From Zobellia galactanivorans (lineage in GTDB: Bacteria; Bacteroidota; Bacteroidia; Flavobacteriales; Flavobacteriaceae), in the NCBI RefSeq assembly GCF_000973105.1, contig NC_015844.1, positions 248,001 through 312,000 on the forward strand: a stretch of 64,000 nt of DNA. The letters run 5' to 3'. The notes under the pieces were generated by a model. It did not search any database. It was not told where the DNA came from and saw nothing but the letters and a program-made list of their open reading frames with translations. A program made the position numbers and the translations under genes. Positions within the stretch are counted from its first letter, which is position 1, and every line of letters begins with the position of its first letter. Positions 57,601-64,000 of the stretch are shown piece by piece.

Positions 57601-58872
57601 TGTACCGATCCATATGGCCCCGTCCCTATCCTGAATTATTGACCTCACATGCCCCAATGCACCATTCGTATCGGAGTCAACCTGTATTTGCTCTTCCGAA
57701 TTCAGTACGAAAAGTCCCTTTCCCCGGGTTCCTAGCCATAAATTATGGTCGGCATCTTCCAAAATTCCGTGAACGTTGATAATGTCGGCCCCTGCTTGCC
57801 CTTCCTTATCGATTTTATTGATCGTACGAAACCTACTATCCAAGGTAATAACGGTACTGACGCCGGCATCGGTACCGACCACGATCATTCCTGAAGGATC
57901 TTCATACAATGTTCTTATATAATCGTTTTTCAATACATTGGCCCGATTGATCTTATGCCGGTAATTTCTCCAATTTGCATTTTGTTTATTGTACACGAAC
58001 AAACCTTCTCCTTCGGTACCTATCCAAATGTTTCCCTTTATATCTTCCAAAAAATTGTTGATCTGAACCGGACGTGGCCAATTTTTGTACTTATCGTAAA
58101 TGGCTTGGGCCTTAATCGATAAACGATTCTCTTCTGTGGTAATACCTAAATCGGAAAAATAGGTGTTACCCTCTGAAAAGATCAGCAACTCCCCCGAATT
58201 GGTAAGATGTAAGGTCTCTAAGTTTTCAAGGAAGCCTTCCCCCTTATCCAAGCCTACATACATGGGTTCGGCCACATGGGAATTTATCCTTAAAAAGAAA
58301 AGCCCTTTTGAAGTCCGTAGTAACACTCCTTCCGATATGACAATGATTTGGTGTACTTCGGGATGATCATCGGCCGTAGCACTATATCCCTTAAAATCGA
58401 TTTCTTGAATCACGTAAGAACCATCGGGGTCAAGAAGAACCCAAAAGAGCCCGTTTGTCGTGCCCACATACATTCCCTTTTTATTGAAACCAATATCTAC
58501 ACTCGTTATATAACTACTTCGTTTCGGATTGGTTTCCGACGGAAAAATGTAAGCAAAGCTGCGATTGGTCTTATTGAAGAGATTTAGCCCGTTTTTGGTA
58601 CCTACCACCAAATAGTCATGTAATCCGTTAAGGCTTGTTACCCAAGGATTGCTCAGTCCTGTTTTACCATTAAAGGTATTCGGAAAGACCTCATAGTCGT
58701 AGCCGTTATATTGATACAGGCCATCCATCTTACCGATCCACAAAAATCCTTTTTTATCCTTGTAAAAAGAAGACGCCACATTGTCCGTGATACTGAGTTC
58801 ATTGTTAAGAACACTGATCTTATAATCAAAACCCTGTGCCAAGGAGGAGGCCATGGCCGACAAGGCAAACAC
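54688..58872 (-). CDS. Hybrid two-component system sensor/regulator of PUL3 (unusual start codon)
   Basis: 1394 aa counted from a GTG at 58872. Domains: Reg_prop propeller repeats (FLWIGKMDGLYQYNG, NIWIGTEGEGLFVYNK, LWFGTLNGRIAYL), Y_Y_Y, a membrane span (LLWYLLAAGIVMAFVFVLV), HisKA with a normal H-box (ISHELRTPL), HATPase (NLLSNAFKAV, NGVGISKE, GTGIGLYMV), a receiver (about 1148-1265, Asp1195 in VVSDILMPEMNG) and an AraC HTH to the end. The sensor should read a PUL3 oligosaccharide in the periplasm. The start is odd: the GTG leaves a signal peptide with no positive residues, while an in-frame ATA at 58902 would begin a typical one (RFKNLLCTSVFALSAMASS). No in-frame ATG exists before the stop at 58951. 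Confidence 0.93.
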   Translation of the reverse strand: MFALSAMASSLAQGFDYKISVLNNELSITDNVASSFYKDKKGFLWIGKMDGLYQYNGYDYEVFPNTFNGKTGLSNPWVTSLNGLHDYLVVGTKNGLNLFNKTNRSFAYIFPSETNPKRSSYITSVDIGFNKKGMYVGTTNGLFWVLLDPDGSYVIQEIDFKGYSATADDHPEVHQIIVISEGVLLRTSKGLFFLRINSHVAEPMYVGLDKGEGFLENLETLHLTNSGELLIFSEGNTYFSDLGITTEENRLSIKAQAIYDKYKNWPRPVQINNFLEDIKGNIWIGTEGEGLFVYNKQNANWRNYRHKINRANVLKNDYIRTLYEDPSGMIVVGTDAGVSTVITLDSRFRTINKIDKEGQAGADIINVHGILEDADHNLWLGTRGKGLFVLNSEEQIQVDSDTNGALGHVRSIIQDRDGAIWIGTQGGIFIIDKFLGGDRELKDHFYHKKASLLPGKRVYSILEDKDGNKWISTAGGLYVYSVAGKLKQITNTAIATSLDNKIIYSLLLDSKGTLWFGTLNGRIAYLEYKDYGIQISKYGNLGKPLNFKIIRIDKTYKKYFENYESYNLCEVADNKIMVGTNFGVCEIDFIKKEIKPFFPLNSSSDVLNLGRGYVYGLLYDKAKNTLWASSNNGIFTYNLDTSELERYGVKDGLQSLEFNGNSVYAGKSGNFYFGGANGLNSYDSSIDISKNDYRPNLVLTRLIVNGKPVKVNDGSQILSEEVSYAKGIQLRAKQNTVGLEFASLHLPYSSNNTYKCKLIGVDNDWRFLGNERSINYANLPQGDYRFHLLGTNNDGVWNTEELVFEIQVLPAWYATWWMKLLWYLLAAGIVMAFVFVLVKNRDSRNEVKIQEIERKKLSEIYESKLIFFTNISHELRTPLSLISDPIQSLIQQKRADQDNELLGIVKTNVERLRRLVDQIMDFRKYEYGKLELDISEGDIVESVRVISHSFLHVSKIKNVKYKVKLPEEPLFMFYDHDKVEKILYNLLSNAFKAVQNGGQVKVSIGALSTKKKRFGGKKYKLICGEREYPDPDNHIFLKVEDNGVGISKEHVQDVFDRFYQDDTTNSGTGIGLYMVKQLAELHFGSVLLKTRHNKGASFVVLLPKNKDLYKVSKRVLPSVMPPEVAIETFQEPVPEEALTVAKVKDYSVAIIEDNDELRMYLKRILQGNFNVYTAINGVEGVDLIREVTPDVVVSDILMPEMNGLDLCKRIKGDFETSHIPIIMLTARAFDQQIVEGINSGADAYLTKPFNKDILIAKINNLIKSREKLRLMFQNAKILEPSEVTVTSIDEKLLWKLKQTIEENIQDQNLTLEKLATEVGVSRAQLFRKVKALTGLTPNNFIKSIRLKYAVLLLEEGKFQISEIAFLSGFKEASYFSRCFKEAYGCSPKEYKKGK

Positions 58873-58902
58873 GCTTGTACAAAGCAGGTTTTTGAACCGT
58901 AT

Positions 58903-59297
58903 TGATCTCGGCAGACAGAAAAAGCTATTGAAGTAAGACAGGGGAAACGGTTTAAATATGCGTTAATGTTGGGGGTTACTACTAGCTTTGCTCATTGCAC
59001 GGCCTTCCCCTTTTTTAATATATGGCTAAATTCATGAAATTATAATTAACAGTGAAGGTTCTTGAAGAAATTCTTCCGTAAAGATCCATTAGTTTTTCAC
59101 TACCTAGATCCGCTGGAATTTCCTCTCTTATTTTTCTTCCAATAGCTGTTTGCTTTCCCTACGTACCTATTCGTTTCGTCAAGAACCGACTTACGTCTTA
59201 GATATGGCACGTTAGACGAATATTCTATTTCTTTTTCTCAATTTATGGTACATTTTGGACAGGTTCTTAAGATTTAACCAAGCCAAAACCAGAATAC
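58903..59297. other. 395-bp intergenic region upstream of the PUL3 sensor
   Basis: Divergent promoters of the PUL3 sensor and the small plus-strand gene must lie here. TACATTTT at about 59249 resembles the Bacteroidota -7 box (7 of 8 matches to TAnnTTTG) and would serve the small gene. I see no gene, repeat array or RNA. Confidence 0.35.
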
Positions 59298-59606
59298 ATG
59301 CCTATAGACGGTTCGCCACTCATTGAATACACAAAACACTATCCTTCCATTTCATTTGATGTGCGATATTCCTATCGTAAAACCAAATTGGGGATGTTAT
59401 ATTTTGCCGCCCAACCATTGGAGTCGAAGGATGAGGCGTGCTATGATTACGATTTTTTATACGGGCAGATCAACGGGCAAATGCAATTGCAGATCGGCTT
59501 TAAAGATTTTCTCTTTCCGATGACCAAAGATTTTCATCACCGCTTAGACATGCTCTATGACGCCCTTATGGAAGAGTATGTAAACTTCATCCACTCACAG
59601 TTATAA
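59298..59606 (+). CDS. Small hypothetical protein
   Basis: 102 aa, no signal peptide or membrane span. It is rich in aromatic residues (YPSISFDVRYSYRKTKLGML, ACYDYDFLYGQINGQMQLQI) with a helical C-terminus (FHHRLDMLYDALMEEYVNFI). I do not recognise it. It stands alone between the PUL3 sensor and nrdA and is followed by a strong terminator, which supports its being a real transcribed gene. Confidence 0.5.
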   Translation: MPIDGSPLIEYTKHYPSISFDVRYSYRKTKLGMLYFAAQPLESKDEACYDYDFLYGQINGQMQLQIGFKDFLFPMTKDFHHRLDMLYDALMEEYVNFIHSQL

Positions 59607-59700
59607 AACGGAATACGCATTAATGTTCCCTAAGCCGAATCGGTTTGACTTAGGACAGTTTCGGACCGCCATAATCAAGTTACCGAAGGGGTATAACACA

Positions 59701-59731
59701 ATAAAGGTCGGCTTTGATGGCCGACCTTTAT
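59701..59731. terminator. Bidirectional terminator hairpin
   Basis: ATAAAGGTCGGC (59701-59712) pairs perfectly with GCCGACCTTTAT (59720-59731) around a 7-nt loop. It lies between the small plus-strand gene and the convergent end of nrdA. Confidence 0.75.
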
Positions 59732-59815
59732 CCGTTTAAATCATTTGCGTTTGTTATTGAACTACCGATAGCGGTTTTAAAAAGGCATATTCTAACGCAC
59801 CGCCCGTTTTATCGT

Positions 59816-61600
59816 TTATGCTTCGCAGCTCGCACATTCTTTTTTCTGCTTAAATTTTTGGGCCGCATTCATACTGTGTTGATAGTAGAGTGATTTTAAC
59901 CCAAGTTTCCATGCCGTAACGTGAATCTTATTGATTTCCTTTACGGGCATATCGGGATGTACGATGATATTCACCGATTGCCCTTGGTCAATGTGGTTTT
60001 GACGGTTGGCCGCTTGGTATATGATATCCAATTGGTCTATTTCCGAATACGTTTTAAACACATCCTTTTCCTCTTCCGATAAAAAGTCCAAGTGCTGTAC
60101 CGATCCGTCCCGTTCACGAATACTACGCCATATTTCGGTGGTATTCATTCCCTTCTCTTCCAACAATTCCAATAAGAAAGGATTTTTAATCGTTGTTTTG
60201 ACCTTAGCGATATCCTTTACGTAAATATTCGACCAGATAGGCTCGATACCTTGTGAAACTTGACCCAAGATAAAGGCCGAAGAAGTGGTCGGTGCAATGG
60301 CATTAAGGGTGGTATTTCTTCTACCATAGCCCTTAAGAATGGCCGGTTCGCCAAATTTATCGGCCAAAGCCTCAGAAGCTTGGTACGATTTTTCTTTTAT
60401 ATTCTTGAATATTTCACTGTTCAAGTTATATGCTTCTTGACTATTAAAGGCCAATCTCTTGGACTGCAACAGCGAATGCCATCCTAGGACACCCAAACCA
60501 AGGGCACGGTTGTCTTTGGCAAAATTGTAGGCACGTTCCATAAAGAGAAAGGTCTGTCGGTCTTCACGGCTATCGGAGTCGCGATACCTTTCCAATTTTT
60601 CAATAAATTCCGTAATAACGGCATCCAAGAAAAACACCATGGTCTCCACGGCATCGGTATCTTTCCACTTCTCATAATGAAGCACGTTCAACGAAGACAA
60701 GACACAAACAAACGACCAGTTGTCGTTTGAAGGCAACATGATTTCGGTACAAAGATTACTGGCATAGATAGGTAAGTCCTTATCTCGGTAAACATCCGAC
60801 GCCCCATTATTGGCGTTATCGCTAAAGAATATGTACGGATATCCCATCTCGCCCCTTCTTTGTAAGACTTTGGCCCAGATAGAACGTTTTTCTACATCGC
60901 CATCGATCATTTCCTGCATCCAGGCATTGGTTACGGTTACCCCGTGGGTAAGTTCTTGAATAGGGTTCCCTTCGGTACCAATTTCCAAAAATTCCATTAT
61001 ATCGGGATGTTCGATCGGCAAATATGGTGAAAAGCGACCACGACGTATAGACCCTTGACTTACGACATCGACCATTGATTCAAAAAGCTGCATAATGTGT
61101 ACGGCACCAGAAGCCTGTCCGTTATTCTTAACCTCAGCACCACGATGTCTGATCTTACCAAAATAACCAGAGGTACCCCCACCGAGTTTCGACATCATTC
61201 CCACTTCCGATTGGGTAAAAAGAATATTCCCCATATCATCGTCAACATGTGATCCGAAACAGCTAATAGGCAAGCCTCTTTCCTTTCCGAAATTTGACCA
61301 TACGGGAGACGCCAAAGAGAAAAACCCTTCGGACATATACCCGTAAAATTTATCGGAAAACCCAGGCATTTGCAATAATTTCTCCGCTCTATCGGCAATC
61401 TCACGAATACGTTGTTCGGGAGTTACACCTTCGGTCAAATACCCTGAATTCAAGAAATTACGACTGTGTTCGGTAAGCCATTCAAAACCTGTGTCCGACT
61501 CTTTTTTATGATCTCTAAGGGCTTGCTTTCTAGCGAGTATAAGCTGATCGCCCTCAGAAGTTGTTGTTTTGTTTTGCTGGGTAGTGTTTAATTCGTTCAT
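59816..61600 (-). CDS. nrdA: Class I ribonucleotide reductase large subunit, short type without ATP-cone
   Basis: Reduces ribonucleoside diphosphates to the deoxy forms; catalytic subunit. 594 aa, well below the 750-870 aa of NrdA proteins with an ATP-cone. The redox Cys114 (PISCFGSH), the radical-site segment YASNLCTEIMLPS, the partner Cys in WSFVCVLSSLN, the tyrosine pair in KSLYYQHSMNA and the C-terminal shuttle pair Cys589/Cys592 (CASCEA) are all present. No N-terminal ATP-cone is seen; the cone is on NrdB instead. The ATG directly follows the nrdB stop codon with no gap, so the two are co-translated. Confidence 0.95.
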   Translation of the reverse strand: MNELNTTQQNKTTTSEGDQLILARKQALRDHKKESDTGFEWLTEHSRNFLNSGYLTEGVTPEQRIREIADRAEKLLQMPGFSDKFYGYMSEGFFSLASPVWSNFGKERGLPISCFGSHVDDDMGNILFTQSEVGMMSKLGGGTSGYFGKIRHRGAEVKNNGQASGAVHIMQLFESMVDVVSQGSIRRGRFSPYLPIEHPDIMEFLEIGTEGNPIQELTHGVTVTNAWMQEMIDGDVEKRSIWAKVLQRRGEMGYPYIFFSDNANNGASDVYRDKDLPIYASNLCTEIMLPSNDNWSFVCVLSSLNVLHYEKWKDTDAVETMVFFLDAVITEFIEKLERYRDSDSREDRQTFLFMERAYNFAKDNRALGLGVLGWHSLLQSKRLAFNSQEAYNLNSEIFKNIKEKSYQASEALADKFGEPAILKGYGRRNTTLNAIAPTTSSAFILGQVSQGIEPIWSNIYVKDIAKVKTTIKNPFLLELLEEKGMNTTEIWRSIRERDGSVQHLDFLSEEEKDVFKTYSEIDQLDIIYQAANRQNHIDQGQSVNIIVHPDMPVKEINKIHVTAWKLGLKSLYYQHSMNAAQKFKQKKECASCEA

Positions 61601-62875
61601 TTAAAAAAGGTCTTCACTGGTTATACTTTGTGTTCTTTTGCTATAGTTGATCGAGCGCTTTACGAAGAAATCGCCATGTTTGGTACCTATGATTTCATCG
61701 TCGAACCATTCGGTTTCGGCCAATAGTTTTTCGTCTACGTCGAATATGGGGTCTATTCCGATACTGGTCAATGAATTGTTGAAACGGTTCTTGATAAATT
61801 CATTGACAACATCTTTGGGCAAGAAATCGAGTTCGCCCTTTTCAAAGATCCAATCCACGATTTGGCTTTCAGCCGTAAATGCCTCTCGGCACATTTGCTG
61901 AATCATGTTATTATAGTCCTCATTGAACCAATCAGGGTTTTCGTCCTTGATAATTTTAATGATATCAATACCGAAGTCGCCGTGGATCTGTTCTTCTTTT
62001 GATGTTGCCTCTACCACATTTGAAATACCTTTCAACATGTTTTTATGTTTGTTGAAGGCCATTATTATCAAAAATTGCGAGAAAAGGGAAACGTGTTCGA
62101 TAAACAAGGAGAACAATAAGATAGATTCCGCATATTCTTTATTGTCGTCACTTTTCGCATTTTTAAGTGCCGTTTCCAAATACTGTACCCGCTTCATTAT
62201 AACGGGCTTTTTCTTTAAATTCTTGAACTCGGGGTTGAGTCCCAAAATCTCGAGCAAATGGGAATAAGCATCCGCATGACGCACTTCACTTTCCGCAAAG
62301 GTCGCCCCTACCGAGCCTATTTCAGGTTTGGGCATCTTATGGTAGATATCGCCCCAAAAACTCTTTACGGCCACTTCGATCTGTGAGATGGCCAACATGG
62401 TATTCTTAATAGCGCTTCTTTCGGTCTCCGTTAGCCGGGTCTTGAAATCTTGAATATCACTGGTAAAATTAAATTCGGTATGAATCCAATACGAATGACG
62501 AATAGCGGGTACATACTCGTACAACTGTGGGTATTCGTAAGGTTTTAGATTAATACGCTTTTCAAAAATGTTCAATTTTCTCTTTTGGGCCTGCTCGTTA
62601 CGATATAGTATATATCCTTTGGCCACATCGAAAAACCCGCCTTCCATGAGTCTATTTTCCACAAAATCCTGTACCTCTTCTACCGTAGGCAGATAATTCT
62701 CATCTAGCGCCTTTCGCTCTAGAAGTGAGGCATGAACATTGTTGGCTATTCGCTCGGCATCATCCGGGCCGCCATGGTCTACCGCCCTCATAGCTTTCAG
62801 AATAGCATCCGTTATTTTATGTAATTGAAAGGGCTTTTTGGTAAAATCCCTCTTAATAAGATGTGTGATTTCCAT
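61601..62875 (-). CDS. nrdB: Class I ribonucleotide reductase radical-generating subunit with N-terminal ATP-cone
   Basis: 424 aa. Residues about 4-95 form an ATP-cone (KRDFTKKPFQLHKITDAILK, ..., VEEVQDFVENRLMEGGFFDV, AKGYILYRNE), normally found on NrdA. The ferritin-like NrdB body carries metal ligands in SEVRHADAY (Glu197, His200), Glu260 in LFIEHVSLF, and EEQIH (Glu295, His298); a further acidic ligand is probably Glu167. A Tyr is present at 204, four residues after His200. From memory, NrdB of Leeuwenhoekiella blandensis has this ATP-cone-on-NrdB architecture, in which dATP inhibits the enzyme by assembling NrdB oligomers, with a dimanganese cofactor. The same regulation is likely here. 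Confidence 0.95.
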   Translation of the reverse strand: MEITHLIKRDFTKKPFQLHKITDAILKAMRAVDHGGPDDAERIANNVHASLLERKALDENYLPTVEEVQDFVENRLMEGGFFDVAKGYILYRNEQAQKRKLNIFEKRINLKPYEYPQLYEYVPAIRHSYWIHTEFNFTSDIQDFKTRLTETERSAIKNTMLAISQIEVAVKSFWGDIYHKMPKPEIGSVGATFAESEVRHADAYSHLLEILGLNPEFKNLKKKPVIMKRVQYLETALKNAKSDDNKEYAESILLFSLFIEHVSLFSQFLIIMAFNKHKNMLKGISNVVEATSKEEQIHGDFGIDIIKIIKDENPDWFNEDYNNMIQQMCREAFTAESQIVDWIFEKGELDFLPKDVVNEFIKNRFNNSLTSIGIDPIFDVDEKLLAETEWFDDEIIGTKHGDFFVKRSINYSKRTQSITSEDLF

Positions 62876-63804
62876 GATTTGTATGTTAGAATGCTCTAAA
62901 TAAGAAGTACAAAGGTCGTAACATATCTCCCTCGATTCATCGTTCTGAAATTTGTTTTTTCAGCCTTTTATTAACAACGCATTGTTTATAGAAGGAAAGG
63001 CATTGTACACAAGAGGCTTACGCCCGAAGAAAAAAATAAGGGCCCTGAAATGTTATGGACCAAAACCGATAAATTGCATTTTTTTTAGGACAAAAGTGTG
63101 CTTCGCAAACCCACTTTTCGACTACATATAGGTAAAAACTTTGCCATGTACGGCAAATTTCTTCGTGTTTCGATAGTAATCATGAATAGGGTATACGCGA
63201 AACTAAAGGATATTGGTCTAGAGAATCAAGTCCCTATCAAAACATAACACATCATCAACCATGGGACGTCACACTTCGTTTTCTAATACGGGAAATCAAC
63301 GACATAGCAACTAGGCAGGGCTGATGGAAAAACTACAGCCATTCTATACCACATTGCTTTAAACAACACCTATACTGTCGTCCTACCTCTTAAAGCTGCG
63401 AAACAGGGGCAGCCGGGGTCACATCAAATCTACCCCCCTTCCTACGGGAGTGATGTGCACCTTAAAAAACAAATACACAAAATATTGTTTTTCAACAACA
63501 TAAATCCACACACCATCAGCAACATAGCCCCCTGACAACAGTCCAGTACTTCCCAAAACGAAGGCTACAAAGCCGCCCTTCCGCCAAGGTCGGATTTTTC
63601 GCAATCGGAATTACCACAAAAACTACGGCCTTACATTGTCATAACATAACCGTTAAAATTTAGGGTATTGTTAATGTATTGCTAAAGCTCCGTTAACTAT
63701 GCCGCTCTCCAAATGGAATAGTTTTGGGCTCGTAAAAAGAGCTTTCATTTTGGGCTCCGATAAATAAACCCCGAAACATTCTCGATAACCCAATACTAAA
63801 CTTT
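62876..63804. other. 930-bp region without a recognised gene
   Basis: Between nrdB (minus) and the SusC gene starting at 63805 (plus). It holds the nrdB promoter and the SusC leader. Short ORFs in it (for example 63419-63604 minus) have no recognisable features. I see no repeat, RNA or mobile element. Confidence 0.4.
63719..63726 (+). promoter_or_regulatory. Candidate -7 box for the last SusC gene
   Basis: TAGTTTTG matches TAnnTTTG exactly, 78 bp before the start codon at 63805, giving a leader of about 70 nt. No good -33 element is visible. Confidence 0.35.
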
Positions 63805-64000
63805 ATGTATTCAAAAACCCGATTTTCTAAAATCGTCTGTGCTTCGGCATGCTTGGTTACATGGGCTGGATTTGCCTCCAACAACTCCCATTCATTCGCT
63901 AAAATGTCAGTTGCCCCCAGCCTAACCGTTACAAAAGGCGTTAACGAAGGATTGTCTCCGGTGCAGCAAACCGTTTCCGGTACCATTACCGATGAAACAG
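63805..64000 (+). CDS. SusC/RagA family TonB-dependent transporter, 3' truncated by window
   Basis: The frame from the ATG at 63805 is open to the window end (65 codons). It begins with a signal peptide (MYSKTRFSKIVCASACLVTW, AGFA) and reaches VQQTVSGTITDET, the first strand of the carboxypeptidase-regulatory-like domain that opens SusC proteins (VxGxVxDxxG). It probably starts a fourth PUL beyond the window. The overlapping minus-strand ORF (63693-63986) is a shadow. Family assignment rests on a short stretch. Confidence 0.65.
   Translation, partial: MYSKTRFSKIVCASACLVTWAGFASNNSHSFAKMSVAPSLTVTKGVNEGLSPVQQTVSGTITDET

Noticed and set aside
44391-58872. Treating cgkA and PUL3 as one carrageenan locus
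   Set aside because: They are convergent and separated by a strong terminator; PUL3 shows no sulfatase and no GH127/GH129-like anhydrogalactosidase that I can recognise, so shared function is only a hypothesis.
63419-63604. 61-aa minus-strand frame upstream of the last SusC gene
   Set aside because: No similarity, unusual composition and no neighbours in the same direction; not called a gene.
63693-63986. A 97-aa minus-strand frame at the window end
   Set aside because: It overlaps the plus-strand SusC start, which has a signal peptide and a family motif; the minus frame has none.

Overview
The window looks like chromosomal DNA of a marine, polysaccharide-degrading flavobacterium (Bacteroidota, Flavobacteriaceae). 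The evidence is four SusC genes, four SusD genes, two giant hybrid two-component sensors, lipoprotein glycan-binding proteins, a type IX secretion C-terminal domain, and a class I ribonucleotide reductase with the ATP-cone on NrdB. One gene (42722-44362) closely matches my memory of the GH16 kappa-carrageenase CgkA of Zobellia galactanivorans, and the GH5_4 lipoprotein also resembles a Zobellia enzyme, so Zobellia or a close relative is the best guess. No search was run.

Layout. 2-979: 3' part of a TPR/transmembrane/LuxR-type HTH regulator. 1036-19488 (minus strand): polysaccharide utilization locus 1 (PUL1), with a hybrid sensor, two tandem SusC/SusD pairs, a DUF1735-type lipoprotein, a lipoprotein with four Ig-like repeats and a carbohydrate-binding domain, and a GH5_4 endoglucanase; the likely target is a beta-glucan or hemicellulose. 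20189-28092 (plus): a small Hsp20-like ORF, then a seven-gene operon encoding two ABC systems (GldA/GldF/GldG-like plus DUF4340, then NEW3-domain protein plus ATPase plus permease). 28106-28510: two decayed gene ends, one of them the C-terminus of a PorP/SprF-type protein.

28509-40557: PUL2, with a divergent AraC/cupin regulator, SusC, SusD, an unrecognised lipoprotein, a clan GH-A glycosidase, a cytoplasmic GH130, a sodium:solute symporter and an SGNH esterase. The order suggests outer-membrane capture, deacetylation and cleavage, import through the symporter, and intracellular phosphorolysis or hydrolysis of a mannoside-like oligosaccharide. 40677-42337: an alpha/beta hydrolase and its TetR repressor, flanked by two near-identical 18-bp palindromes. 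42722-44362: the secreted kappa-carrageenase. It converges on PUL3 (44495-58872, minus), which holds a hybrid sensor, SusC, SusD, a GH63/GH37-like lipoprotein, a six-hairpin glycosidase-like protein and a TIM-barrel glycosidase-like protein; its substrate is unknown.

59298-59606 is a small hypothetical gene. 59816-62875 (minus) is nrdB-nrdA. After about 930 bp without a clear gene, a fourth SusC begins at 63805 and runs off the window end. I saw no tRNA, rRNA, CRISPR array, insertion sequence or phage gene.
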